DNA of 64,000 bases from Prorocentrum cordatum (lineage: Eukaryota; Sar; Dinophyceae; Prorocentrales; Prorocentraceae): the NCBI GenBank assembly GCA_963575745.1, contig CAUYUJ010018048.1:566300-630299 (forward strand), read 5' to 3'. Below, piece by piece: positions 43,020-53,904 of this stretch (positions within the stretch are counted from its first letter, which is position 1; each line of letters starts with the position of its first letter). Both the position numbers and the translations under genes were made by a program. Under the pieces are notes generated by a model. It saw nothing but the letters and a program-made list of their open reading frames with translations, had not been told where the DNA came from and ran no database searches.

Positions 43020-44440
43020 CATATTGAGTAATTGTAGAAGCAGCCTCGAGGGCGACGATAGCTACGCGGTGAAAAACAAGGGGGAAGGGGGGGGCAGGCC
43101 GAGCATCGCGACGAGCGCAGCTACTACTCAAACTACAGCTCTGGCGAGGACTACCTTGCGGGAGCTGCCAGCCGCGTTTGCTGCTGCTGCTCCTCCTCCT
43201 CCACCTGCTCCTCCTCGCCCTCCTCCTCCTCTCACTCCTCCTCCCCCTGCAACTCATCATCCTGTTATCTGTCCTCCCCCCCTCATCCTCCTCCTTCTCC
43301 TTCTGCTCTCTCTGTTCCACCCTCCTCGCCCTCCTCCGCATCCTTGATCCCCCCGCGCCTCGGCCCCTGAGGGGGATCGACGGGTGCTGCGCAAGCTCGG
43401 GGGGCGGTCGCGTTTAACGTCGAAGCGTAGTTCGGGTTGCGAGGTTCGCTGCAGTTTCTTCCGCCCCATAATGTTGGCGCCTTCGAGAACAATTCGAAAA
43501 TGCTCGTCGTACTCATTCTCCTTCTTCTCCTGCTCCTGCCCCCCCACCGCGCCCCGCTTCTCCTCGCGCCCCCCCCCCCCCCCCTCGTCGCCTGGATGGG
43601 TCGGGGGGCCGACCGATGTGCAAGCGTGTAGCTGGCAAAAATTAGCGTCGTCGCTGTAGGGCCGTAGTCGGAGTCTCATCCCTCTCCTGCCCCCGCCGTT
43701 GCCTGACGCTCGCTCCTCCTCTCCGATCCTCCTCGCGTCGTTCGAGGTTCGAAGAGCGCGGGGGAAGATGTCGCGGCCCCGTCCTCGAGTAACAGCCCCC
43801 CCCCCCCCCCCTGAAGTGGCCGAGCTCCTCGGCGACGCCAGCGAGCTGAAGGCGCACTTCACTGGCCCGTCGGCGACGGGGGGGCGCCGCCGACGACCCC
43901 GAAATTTCAGGATGAGGACATGGGGGGGGGGGGGGGGGGGGCGCGAAAACGGGGGGGGGGGCTCGATGGATGGGGGGGGGGGGGGGGGGCGGGCGAGGTG
44001 GGCTTGGATGTGGAGGTCGAGGAATGCAGATCGGATGGCAGATCAACGACTCGAGTAGGTGGATGCCGACCAGCGCCTGATGCCTTTCGCGCCAGCCGCG
44101 TAGCTCACCATGGCCAAAGTATGACTATTGATTTCGCTGAGGTTACGAAGTGCATCCAGTCCAAGTCAGTCCATGGGGGGGGGGGGGGGGGCGGGGGGCA
44201 CGAGGAAATGAGGGCCGAGAAGAAGGAAGAGGGCGAGGAGGGGAGAGCGAGGCGAGGATAAGGATGACGAGGAGGAGGATGATAAGCAGGACGAGGAGAA
44301 GGGGGTCCGTGGCTCCGCCCCCCCGCCCTCCCCCCCCCCCCCCCCCGCCCTCTCATCGCCCCCTCCCCCCCATCCCCCCCCTCAATCCTTTTCTTTCCCC
44401 CTCTCTCCCGCCGCCTCCTGCCCCCGCTCCCTCTGCCGAT
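43020..44440. other. G/C homopolymer-rich sequence, no gene recognised
   Basis: Contains unusually long C or G runs (about 43568-43583, 43796-43811, 43922-43940, 43974-43989, 44175-44191, 44328-44346) among CTC/TCC-rich and GAG-rich patches. Confidence 0.5.
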
Positions 44441-44451
44441 TGCTCGCGCAG

Positions 44452-44493
44452 GTCGGAGGGCCTCGATCAGGTCGAGAACGGCGCCGAAGAGGC
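44452..44493 (+). CDS. Candidate short exon, unknown protein
   Basis: A long pyrimidine tract (CTCTCTCCCGCCGCCTCCTG and onward) ends in GCGCAG. After it a frame reads SEGLDQVENGAEEA with G/C-rich third positions, ending at G|GTGGAT. It is short and unassigned. Confidence 0.2.
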
Positions 44494-44499
44494 CGGTGG

Positions 44500-45000
44500 A
44501 TCGAGCTCTCGTGTCGCGAGAAACCCAAGGTCAGACACGTGGAAAGGCACGCCAAAGTTCGCGAGGAATCCGCGAGGGGCCCCTGAGAGAGTTTCTGGGG
44601 TCCGCGGGGGGCTGGGGAGATGAGAGACGGGCCCGCTCGAGGCCCGCGACCAGCCAGGGGCGCTCGAGCCGAGCGAGAAAACGCACGAGGCGGCGACCGA
44701 GGCCGCCAACGAGGCCAAGGGAAATAAGCGATGCCGAGGAGTAAACGGAGAGGGAAACGCGACGGCGAGGAGAAGGGGGAGGAGGGACATGAGGAGGCGG
44801 AGAGGAGGAGGGTCGCGGCCCCGCGGAATTGCCCAGGTAGGGCGCATTCGCCCAGGGGGGGCGGGATGGAGGGGGACGCGGAGGAGTGCGTCGTCCTGCA
44901 GCCCCGCTGCGCTGCCCGCGCAGGGGGGGGGGGGGGCGCAGGGGGGGCGGGGGCAGGGCCGGGAGCAGAAGCAGGAGAAAAGGGAAACCGGAGGGGCAGT

Positions 45001-45033
<33 letters not shown>

Positions 45034-47249
45034 AGAGGGGGAAGAGGGGGCCAAGCACGCCTCAAGGGGCGACTCTAGCCGCGCGCTCTCCGCCGCGCGA
45101 TCGAGAGCATAGCGCCGATGCCGCGCTGGGAAAAATGCTACTCAGCGGTGTGTCGACCGCGTGCTTCTTTGAATTCAGGGCTGCGCAATTTTTCTCGTCG
45201 ACAGTCGGAGCTCAAAGTCCTGTGCGATGAATTCTTCGCGCCCATTTCGCTCTGCGCGGTTCCTCGCGTCGAAGCTGAGTCACTCATGCGTCGCTGCTTT
45301 TGTGAAGCGCAGTCCTGCAAGAACCGACGGGACAAAGCCCGCGCTCGAACGAGGCAAACGCAAGGCGCATGCATTCGGAAAACGCAGATTACGCGGGCAA
45401 TGATGGCAGCGACATGGCATTGATATAATGGCAGCGGCATAGCAATAGCATGGCTATATCATAAAAGCCACGGCGCAACATGGCATATCATGGTATAGCA
45501 CGGCTATCGCGCGTGGCAAGCATGGCGGCAACATATGCAACGGCGCGGCAACACCATGAGCACGGCATCAGCACGGCATCTTCATGGCAGCGAACAGCCT
45601 CGGATACTTCGACGACGTGAGAAATCCATGGATTTGTCGACAATGCTCGGGATCTAGCTGGCAGCCCGCGCTCTGGGCCTCGAGCACATAGTTTTGGATG
45701 AAAGCTGGCCCTTGGGAAAACTGCATCGATGGAGAGGCCGAGGCCGCGAGTTTCTCATAACGTTGAGGTTCTGGCGAACCGGTTTCCCATGGACCTGCCT
45801 CATGGGCAGTTCTGTGGGCCATACTGCTCGAGGCCCGCTGATTTCGACCCCATGATGGGGGTTGGCATGCGCGCGCCAGCCACCCTCCCCCTCCTACCCC
45901 CGCATCAGCCTCTAAGAACCCCGCGGCCCCCCCCGCGGGCCGAGCTTCCATCCCGCAGCGTCAGAGGGCGCTGCCGATGAACGATCGACGATCGATGCAG
46001 AGGGGGCGCGCGTCACAGACACCTTGGAGGGCGGGAAGCCGATCGGCCTCGGCTGCGCCTCGATTGGGCGCTGGCGGCCGTCGCGGGCGCCAGCGTCCGA
46101 CCAGGGGGCCTCGGTGGATATGCGCCCGCGCTCAGGGGCGCCCGGGGCGCTGCCCGGCCAAGAGGGCGCGGGGGTGAGATGAGGGGCCCTGCCCCCGTGC
46201 CGCCAACGACGGCTGCATTTGTTGTATTTGCTGCATGACAATTTTGATGTAGACGCGCTGCCTTTGAATCTCGAGAGCCACGCGGTTGCGCGCGATAACC
46301 CAGGGGGGCGGCCCCGCTTTGATATTTGTCCGACGCCGCGCCCCGCGCGCGGAAATATTTGTTTCTCGCCCATTGCCTGGGCGACTGCCTTGCCGGCCAA
46401 CGGCGCGCGGAGGGGCGCGCAAATGCATTCAGAGACCCCCGGGGCCAGCGACAGGAAGGATGGGTGGTGAGTGGGGGAGGTAGCACGCGCTTAGCATGTA
46501 GCTCGCGGTTGTCCAGGGCCAGGGCCCCCAGGGTTTCGGTGTAATGTTATGCAGTGCGCGTGCGTGCCAGGCCTCTGCGAAGGTGGCTTATTGCTCGCGC
46601 GCGGAGGAGCGATGTCCGTCGCCGCGGGCGCAAAGGCTTCTGCGCGTTTGGGGCCTAGTAGCGCGCCGTCGCGTGGCCTTTCAATGTGATTGCTCCTGGA
46701 CTGCGCCCGTGGAAGGGCCATGTTGATCTAGAGTTTACTGATCCATTGCGCCTCGCTCTCAGAGGCGCTCCTCTTGTTCGCGCTGGATTCAGCGGCGCTC
46801 TCTGAGAGTGCCGAGCGGACTAAGTGGGAATGATCGCCGGCCTGGGCTTGTCTCGGCTGGAAAGCGCGAGAAATCCACGCCTTGCGAAAGAAGACATGCA
46901 CGATTTCCCATCGACTTGTTGAATCGTCGAAGTGGTTTCCGCGAGACCCCGCTGCATGTGATATCATGCTTCAGAGGCATGTTAAAGTTGTGCGTCTCAC
47001 AACCGCTGCGAGCTTGCATGCGATGCCTCGACCAATGCCATATGATGCGAACGTGGGTGATTTTGCAACATTTAAGGCGGTGCCGCCCCTGGGCTGGAAC
47101 AAAGGGTACCGCCGTATAGAGTCGGGGCTTGTTAACGACGTTCATCGTCTGGCAGGTTTGGTCGCGCCACCTGGCGGGGTTGACTTGCAAGTGTTCGGCG
47201 ACTTGGACGGGGGGGGGTTGGCTTTGCGCTCGTGTGCCCATTGTTTCAG
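44500..47249. other. Unique sequence with a pentamer repeat, no confident gene
   Basis: Weak coding-like fragments exist on both strands (for example + strand 45187-45330 and - strand 45568-45720 and 46180-46310). None has a family match, and the strands compete. Confidence 0.3.
45415..45600. repeat. Degenerate pentamer repeat (ATGGC/ATAGC)
   Basis: GGCATAGCA-, GGCATATCATGG- and GGCAACAT-type units, as at 2265-2345. Confidence 0.6.
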
Positions 47250-47368
47250 GTGGTTGGTTTCACCGCTGGCGCATATCACCTCGACATCATGCGCGCTCTC
47301 GACTTGGGCGTTTCGCAATGTGTTATCGGGGCAACAGTTTATTTGTTACGCAATTATAATTCTGACAG
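47250..47368 (+). CDS. Candidate exon, possibly from a transposase-like gene
   Basis: The acceptor GTGCCCATTGTTTCAG is followed by a 119-base open segment ending GACAG|GTCGCAG. It reads GFTAGAYHLDIMRALDLGVS and then QCVIGATVYLL. The YHLDxxxxLDLGVSQ pattern recalls the xxDxMHxxDLGVxQ stretch found in repetitive transposase-like proteins of dinoflagellates. That comparison is from general memory and is weak. Coding-like frames upstream (46830-47115) do not join cleanly. Confidence 0.3.
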
Positions 47369-47509
47369 GTCGCAGAAGACTACTGCAGCCCTTCGCGCGC
47401 GCGAAAACCTCGTGCACTTGCGCGGGGCGGCGGGGCGTTCTCTGGGCCAGCTCGGAAACCCGCCACCCTTGCAAGGCGTTGCGTCGCATGGCCACAAGGA
47501 GAGCGAGGG

Positions 47510-47610
47510 GGGGGGGCAGGGGGGGGGGGGGGGGGACAGGGGGAGGACGAGGGCGACATCGAGAGCGGAGGGGGGGGGGGGGGGGGGCGAGGAGGGGGCG
47601 GGGGGGGGAA
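47510..47610. repeat. Poly-G rich tract
   Basis: Several G runs of 7-15 bases within 100 bp. Confidence 0.85.
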
Positions 47611-47699
47611 CGCGAGCCGAAGCCTTGCCACGGTGGCGGTTTTCTCAATTTGGCCGGGTAAACGGTCTCACCCCAGGAGGCTGCGCCCACTCTACGCGG

Positions 47700-50394
47700 C
47701 GTTTCCTATGGGGGGGAAGGGGCGCCAGACTTCACCGAGACACCTGCGAGATGTTTGCATTTTCAAAAAAGCAGGGAGCGCGCCCGCGCCTCAGGGCGAA
47801 GGAGGCGGAATCGCGACATTTGGTTTCTTTCGCGCCGCAGATGTGCCGAGAGAACTTGGCTTTTCTCGGTCCAAAGAAGAGCGAGCTGGTCTCGGCTGTC
47901 GACGCTCTGCGCGATGCGCAACAGATCGCGCTGGCAGAGCCGAGAAGAACGGCTTCGGCGTCGTGCCGAGGGCTCCGACGGGCCTTCCTTCGTTTTCTCC
48001 ATTTTGGATGGCCTTCGGGGGCCGCCGCGCGTTAGACGCCGCGTGACTTCTCGCGCGGCCGAATTCGTTGCCATTCACGGCAACCCCAGATACTGCCGGA
48101 CCTACGCCGATGAGAACGCGAATCGTTTGATGGGCACCGCTTCCAAATCTCCGCATGCAGGCGCCACGTTCCACTCCACATGGTTGCAGAACGTTCCCCT
48201 AGAGGGCTGCTGATTGTTGCCCCTCCCTCTCCAGTCGCCGGCGTCGCGATCACCGTCGCCGCCGTAGGAGCCGCCGCCAACCATCGCGCATTCAGGGGGG
48301 TCGTGTTCTTCTGTGTCAACTCGAGAAATGACAACCGCCGGCAACCTTTCTTCTTTGCCAACTCGAGAAATGACGCCCGCTGACGCCCGCCTGGCGGGGT
48401 CGAGGAGACGAAGACACGCAGGGGGCCCCATGCTGCGTGCACCTTGTTCTGCGCGCGGCGGGGGCGCGGGGCGCCACCCCCCCCAGGAGGGCGATGGGGG
48501 AGGAATGCAGGAGGATGAAGAATCAGGGGGTGAGAAATGAGGGGGAATGATCGAGGCGGACCGCTCTGGCGGTCGCCGAAAACGGTGCGGCGAGAACGGT
48601 GCGCCGAGAGCGGTGCGACCGAGTCGCCTCTGAGCGCCAGTTCAGTTTTTCTCTCTTCCAACGAGAGAAACGACGTTTACAGGGGGGGGCGAGGGGGATT
48701 AGGATGACAAGGGGGTGTGTTTCGCTGCCCTCGCTGCAACGCTACAGGGGCAAACCGCAGCGCAGACCTCTTTGCGTGCTTCTGGTTCGTTACGTTCTCC
48801 GTTAGAGCGGAAGCGATGATGGAAGGAGGAGGGGGGGAGAGAATCGGGAGGGGGAATTGGATGAGAGAGGGGAACATTGCGATTTTAGGGGCAGTGCCCC
48901 TGCAGGTCGACGCTTTCGAGACCCGCGGCGCGGTCGCGCGCCCGCGCGGCGTGCTGGGAGCAAGTGTTTTTTGCAATTGGTGTCACCGCCGCGACCCGTT
49001 CTTCGTTCCAACGTAATACCTGGCGCGTTATGTGCGCGCCTGCGCGCGCGCGTGTTCGTGCGTGCGCGGGGGGGGTATCAGGGCGATCGCGCAGGGGATG
49101 TATTTCCTGCGGGACGCCGCTGCGCCGCCAGAATTGTTCCCGGCCAGACACGCCCGCTCTCGGTCCGCTCTTCCTGGGCGGCACTTCCCCGGCCGTCGCC
49201 CCCGCGACCGCGCCTCGCAGGCCCGCGGGTCTCGGCGTTTCGCTTTCTCTCTGGGCCAGGCCTCGGTCCGCTAGGTTGGGCGCCGCCCCCTCTGGTGCCT
49301 TTCTCTGCCCGGCTCCGACTGTTCGGCCCTTGCTTCCGCCACCGAGCGCCGCGTGCCGCCCCGCGCCCCCCCTCGCGCCTGTGGCGCAGCGCCTGCTGCT
49401 GAGGCTGGCCCGCTTGACCTCCTCCCTCTCCTTGCGCGCACCTCGCAGGCCTGCCGGTCTCGGTGCCCCGGCCTCCCCCTAGGCTGGAGGGTTGGGTCCC
49501 GCTTCGTTTTCTTGTCACCACTTGCTGCAGCTCCTGGCTGCTCCCCCCAGCTCCAGCTCAGCGCAGTTCAGTCCAGCCTGTGCCGGAGCTGCCCCCCCCC
49601 CTGCGTTGTCCCCTGCCGCTGCCGGCGCACCTTTGACTGGGCCGGTTTCCTCTCCCCCCGTCGCGCCAGGGCTTCTTCTCTGCCTCCCGTGCTTTGCGGC
49701 CCCAATTTGCATACAGTGTGCCCTTTGTTGCCACTCCGCCGGAGCAGTCGACCTCAGCCCAGCCGCCGACGCAGAAAGTAAATGTGTGTGTGTGTGTTTG
49801 TGTGTTAAGCGTGTGTGTTGGAGTGCAGGCCCCCGTGGCGGGCGGGGGCCCTCGCACCTGCCGAGGAACCAGGGCAGATCTGGCCAGGGCCTGGCGGTTG
49901 TGTATGTTGCTGCGGTAGGTTCGTGCGGCGATGGCGCGCCAGAGGCGCCGGCGAAGGCGTTCGGGGTTCGCCATGGGGGAGACGGGTCTTGAAGGAAGGA
50001 GGCCCCGAGTTTTTTCGCCGTTTTCGGGCTCCCGGGGCCTTCCACGGGCCCCGGGATTGTCAGGAAACGGCTCAGGATGAACAGTTCGTCCTGGGGGGTT
50101 GCGCCAGGGTCCAGGACCCGTTTCCCTCAAGACCCGCTTCCCCCTCTGCGACGCGTAAGCACCGACAAGCACGGTCATGCAGTTGGACCCGATGGAGTCA
50201 AATCTCGAATTCCCGGGGCCGCGATCGATTCAGGGTGGAACGATCGACGTGATGCCAAAACCCTTTGCGCGCGCCGACGCCGCACGGACTTACCGTACGC
50301 ACCAAACCGTCCCAGCCCAACTCGAAGGTCCCAGACCCCCAAATTTCGGTTCGGGTTGTGTCCCAGCTTCCGTTGTATTTTCTCGGGCTTCCAG
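47700..50394. other. G/C-rich unique sequence, probable upstream part of the Mpv17-like gene
   Basis: No confident exon. AACTCGAGAAATGAC occurs twice (about 48316 and 48361). An open frame from ATG 50077 runs without a stop into the Mpv17-like exon at 50395, so an N-terminal extension is possible. An earlier short frame from ATG 49931 begins MARQRRRRRR. Confidence 0.35.
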
Positions 50395-50674
50395 GACGTC
50401 CCTCCGCTGGGAATTGGCAGGCCCAACTGCGGTTTCGGGTTGGGCTGGGGTGGTTCGGTGGGTAGCAGCCAATATGGCTACCATTTTCCGAACATCGCAA
50501 GGTATCAAGGAGGCGATTACATCGCACAGGTCAAGGGACAAACGCCTTTCGATCTCTGGCGCAGCGCCGCTTTTGCTGGCTTCGGAGCCTACTGCGGGAG
50601 CGTGTACCACTTCGTGTACGGGCCCATATACACGTGGCTTTTCCTGTCCCGCGGAAGGGAGGGGGAGGACATAG
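50395..50674 (+). CDS. Mpv17/PMP22-family membrane protein, N-terminal exon
   Basis: The frame includes ARYQGGDYIAQVKGQ, then FDLWRSAAFAGFGAYCGSVY, then HFVYGPIYTWLF. This matches the first half of the Mpv17/PMP22/Sym1 domain: GDxIxQ, a short gap, DxxRxxxFxxFG, then GPxxHxxYxxL. Family members are small four-helix proteins of the inner mitochondrial or peroxisomal membrane; Mpv17 and Sym1 are linked to channel-like or metabolite-transport roles. The acceptor TTGTATTTTCTCGGGCTTCC-AG was chosen because it is the best pyrimidine tract in frame. The start could also be at 50501, or the frame could continue from ATG 50077. The donor at 50675 (GTTCCA) fits the phase of the next exon but is not strong. 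The normal N-terminal Tyr/Leu-rich stretch is not seen. Confidence 0.65.
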
Positions 50675-50732
50675 GTTCCAGAGTCTCAAAATCACAGGGT
50701 GTACGTCCACCTCATCGATAGTTATATATTTA

Positions 50733-50784
50733 TATATACACATATGTGGATACGTGTATGTAAATGTGTATACGTGTATACGTG

Positions 50785-50818
<34 letters not shown>

Positions 50819-50820
50819 TA
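50733..50820. repeat. TA/GTATAC and (GA)n microsatellite
   Basis: GTGTATACGTGTATACGTGT, TATATATATA, then GAGAGAGAGA. The layout is similar to 37034-37131. Confidence 0.85.
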
Positions 50821-51125
50821 TTGCTGAGGGATGGTTGGGCTTGGGCTTCGGCAGGTGTACGCCCGTGCCCGCTTGGTGTCTGTCGAGGGCCCCCCCCCCC
50901 CCCCAAATGGTGTGGTGTCCACACCCAGAGTTCATGGCTCCTCTTCTTATGTCAGTACGTCCCCGCCCCCCTCCCTTTGGGCCGCGCACGTGCCGCTGGC
51001 CATTATTTCCGCCCCCCTCTTGGACACCCCCTTTGTTTGGGCCGTTCCCGAAGAAGCACACGCGTCTTGCACCGCGTGAGCGACACCAAGAAACGGGTTC
51101 GTCTTCGCCAGCATTCGCGCGTGAG

Positions 51126-51258
51126 CTGCCCGCGCAAGCTCGCAGGTAAGCGCGCTCGTTCCCAATGTAGCGTGCCGCGCTGGCGGCCCGCGTAAGCCGC
51201 GGCGTGAGATCGATGTGTCATATCGCGTACGACCTAATTTTGTTCGTCGCTCACATAG
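51126..51258. repeat. Dispersed about 135-bp repeat, copy 2
   Basis: CAATGTAGCGTGCCGCG, GGCGGCCCGCGTAAGCC and TGTGTCATATCGCGTACGAC align with 24411-24545. It lies in the first Mpv17-like intron. Confidence 0.7.
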
Positions 51259-51259
51259 G

Positions 51260-52430
51260 TTGCGTTACGCTATGCAGAGTGCATGACAATGTTTGCACCG
51301 CAGAGCTTGCTCCCCGTCGTTTCCTTCTCCTACGAGAGAGTGGACTCTTCCCCTTCACCGAAGCCGGGGTCATCTGCCCTCTGTTCTGTTTTTCGCCGCG
51401 TGCAAAGCTTGCGTTGCACGCGCGTTGCACGCGTTGGAGAACGCCACTCGGAAATGGAGCTTGCTCGGAGTTGCAAGTATTCCCTAGCCATGCTTGCTTC
51501 TTTGGCGTTGCTTCAGCGGTGGTTGGGATTATCTGGAGATGTATCTTGCGCATGCTTGCAAGCAGCAGGGGTGCTTTTCTCTTCATCCGATCCTCTCCTT
51601 ATACATTTCTCGCGACCTCTCCTGCACTTCTCATCGTGATGACGCGTTGGGCAAAGGCACATTGTTGGAAATGCCACGTCGGGCACGGGCCCCGGGAGCG
51701 GGCGCACTCACGCGGGCCCGAAGGGGAGGCGATTATTCGCCCCACCCACCCGCAAGCATGATCTGCCACTGGCGCAGCCACATGCGCTCACATGCACATG
51801 TGTATGTCGGTATGTAGTGCGATATATGTCGATGGGACGGGCGAAAAGAAAAGTTACGAGATGAATCTGGCATTGTGATGGGTTATGAACCGTCCCTCCA
51901 AGTCTCTGGTCCACCCACCCTCCCGGGCTTCCGCGAAGCCACGGCGACCGGCTTGCCCTGGTCTGTGAGCTCCATCGACCCATCCCGCGACCTGAGCTGG
52001 GACGTCGTTCAGGCCGTGGTATGCGAGTGCGGATGATTTCCTGTATTATTTTGCATTATCGATTTTTCAGGTATAACAAAACATAGTACGGGCCAGACGG
52101 GCATTGACTCCCCCGCTCTTGCTATCTCTTGCCAAGAATCTTGTGCGGTGCACATGCGTTGACGTAAACCTCAAACATATTGTGCAGCAGATGTGGTGTC
52201 GCGCGTATGCCAACATCATTTAAATATAGTGTGTTTTGTAGCCAGGCCAGCGCACAGGAATCTCAAGCCATTAAGAATCCACTTTTTGCTCACAACTTTT
52301 GCAGCACACGATGCCAACATCCTGTGCTTGAACCGCTGAACTCATAAGAAATTCGTTACGTTGTGCCACGCTGCTATAGGAGACTATGCGGACCACACGA
52401 GAACCCGCATGCCGAACACGTGCAGCGTTT
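51260..52430. other. Intron sequence, no gene recognised
   Basis: This includes one of the least G/C-rich stretches (about 52030-52370). A few CTTGGGGCC-type units follow at 52435-52510. Confidence 0.4.
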
Positions 52431-52681
52431 TCAACACGCCCTCGGGGCCGTCTTGGGCCTCGGGGCTCTCGTGGGCCCTTCTTTGGGCCGTGCTGAGGCC
52501 TCAGAAGCCCATCCGAAACGAAAAAAAAGAGAAGGCAAACATCATTGGTCTTCCATAGGTTGTTGAATGGTTTTAATCTCTTTGGGGAATCCGTGGGGGG
52601 TTCCGAGAGTGTTTGAAATCATCTTGTGGCTCTCTTGGGGCTCGTTGAGGCATGACTGAAGCCATCTTGAGCTAATCCTCA

Positions 52682-53821
52682 GTGATAGTTGGCCATCATG
52701 GAGGCCACCTTGAAGCATCGGATACCCTCTTGGAGCCATTTTGGACCACCTGCGCCCAGAGCATGGGTTTACCGGTTCGACCCCGACGAGGCCGATCCCT
52801 ACCGAGGACGCGGTGTCCGCCCAGCTTCAGCTACGGCTCGCAGGCGCGTGGAATGTCCATCAAGGGCCCCAGGGCCAGCTACAAGGGCAAGCAGCTCACG
52901 CACCTGAGCGGTTATTTCACCCAGGTTCGGTTTCTCACAGGAGGGCCCGCACGCGGCGGCCGCGGCCAGGATGCGGAAGCCCAGCTCAAGCTGGACCCTG
53001 TCCGTCGGGAGGCGGAGCGTCTGCGGGCCAGGGCGCTCAAGCGCTATAAGCGCGCCCTTGGCCGTCGGGCGCGCAGCTGGGTCTCCAACCCCAGCGACCC
53101 CGACTACGTCGAGGATGAGGCCGGGTGAATGGAGAAGTGCGTACCTTACATTTTCCGCATGTTGGGGCTACCGGCGCACGTCGCCGCGGGCCTGGCTCAG
53201 GACTTCGAGGGCCGCATGCGCACGGCGCGCGACGTATGTTCGTCGGCATGGCGTCGCGGGACCCCAGGGAGGACGGAGCTGGTTCGGCTCCTTCGGCAGC
53301 TCGGCACCACCCATCGCGTCGACTGGGAGGAGGAGATCCACAGGGCGGTTGACAACTAGAGGGGGCCCAAGCGCTGGCTGGAGGAGCGGGGCGACTACAA
53401 CAGGCCCTTGCCTGGCGCCGCGAGTGCCGCTCAGTCCGCCCGCGGGGCCCACGGCGACTGGGGGCCCCAAGTGGGCCAGGGAATCGGGCTCGGCAGCCAG
53501 CCCCCCGAACCGCGGGCGCCTGTGCTGTGCTCCGCGTTGGCCCTGGCCGCGCACGACGTTGGCTGGAGCGCCATCGAGGTCGGGGTGCAAGGAACGAGGC
53601 GGACATTCAAGCGCCCGGGCCGAGGTTGGCCCCCCCGCACTCCCGCTCCCGACCCAGCCTAGGACCACGAGGAGTGGATGGATCTGTGCACGCACTATGC
53701 GTTCGCACGCCTCAGCCAGTGCGGGTGCGATGGGGCGACGCAGCAGGAGCAATACGAGGACGCCGAAAACCCCGAGTTGGGTAGTGGGTTGGGAACCGCA
53801 TCTGCGGAGGGGCCAGCCTGA
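52682..53821 (+). pseudogene. Decayed upstream ORF of a retroelement-like locus
   Basis: A single frame can be followed for 380 codons with in-frame stops at 53126 (TGA), 53357 (TAG), 53660 (TAG) and 53819 (TGA). Between stops it is clearly protein-like with G/C third positions: KLDPVRREAERLRARALKRY, CVPYIFRMLGLPAHVAAGLA, RGTPGRTELVRLLRQLG and DHEEWMDLCTHYAFARLSQC. No domain was recognised. It is directly followed by the reverse-transcriptase-like pseudogene at 53905, and both lie inside the first Mpv17-like intron in the same orientation. The simplest reading is one old element with an upstream ORF, but it could be an unrelated dead gene. Confidence 0.5.
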
Positions 53822-53904
53822 CACCAATCCAGGCCCCTGTCAGTTCCTTCGCAGCGCTCGCAGCAGCTGGAGCAGGAGGCCCAGCACTTTCGATCAACTG
53901 CGCA

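Noticed and set aside
45568-46428. Two - strand protein-like fragments
   Set aside because: The + strand is equally open and protein-like, no family was recognised and no consistent splice borders were found.
52729-52752. AGCCATTTTGG resembling a second relict spliced leader
   Set aside because: Only 11 contiguous bases agree, and the flanks match the CTTGGGGCC repeat family instead (similar phrases at 20430 and 20470).
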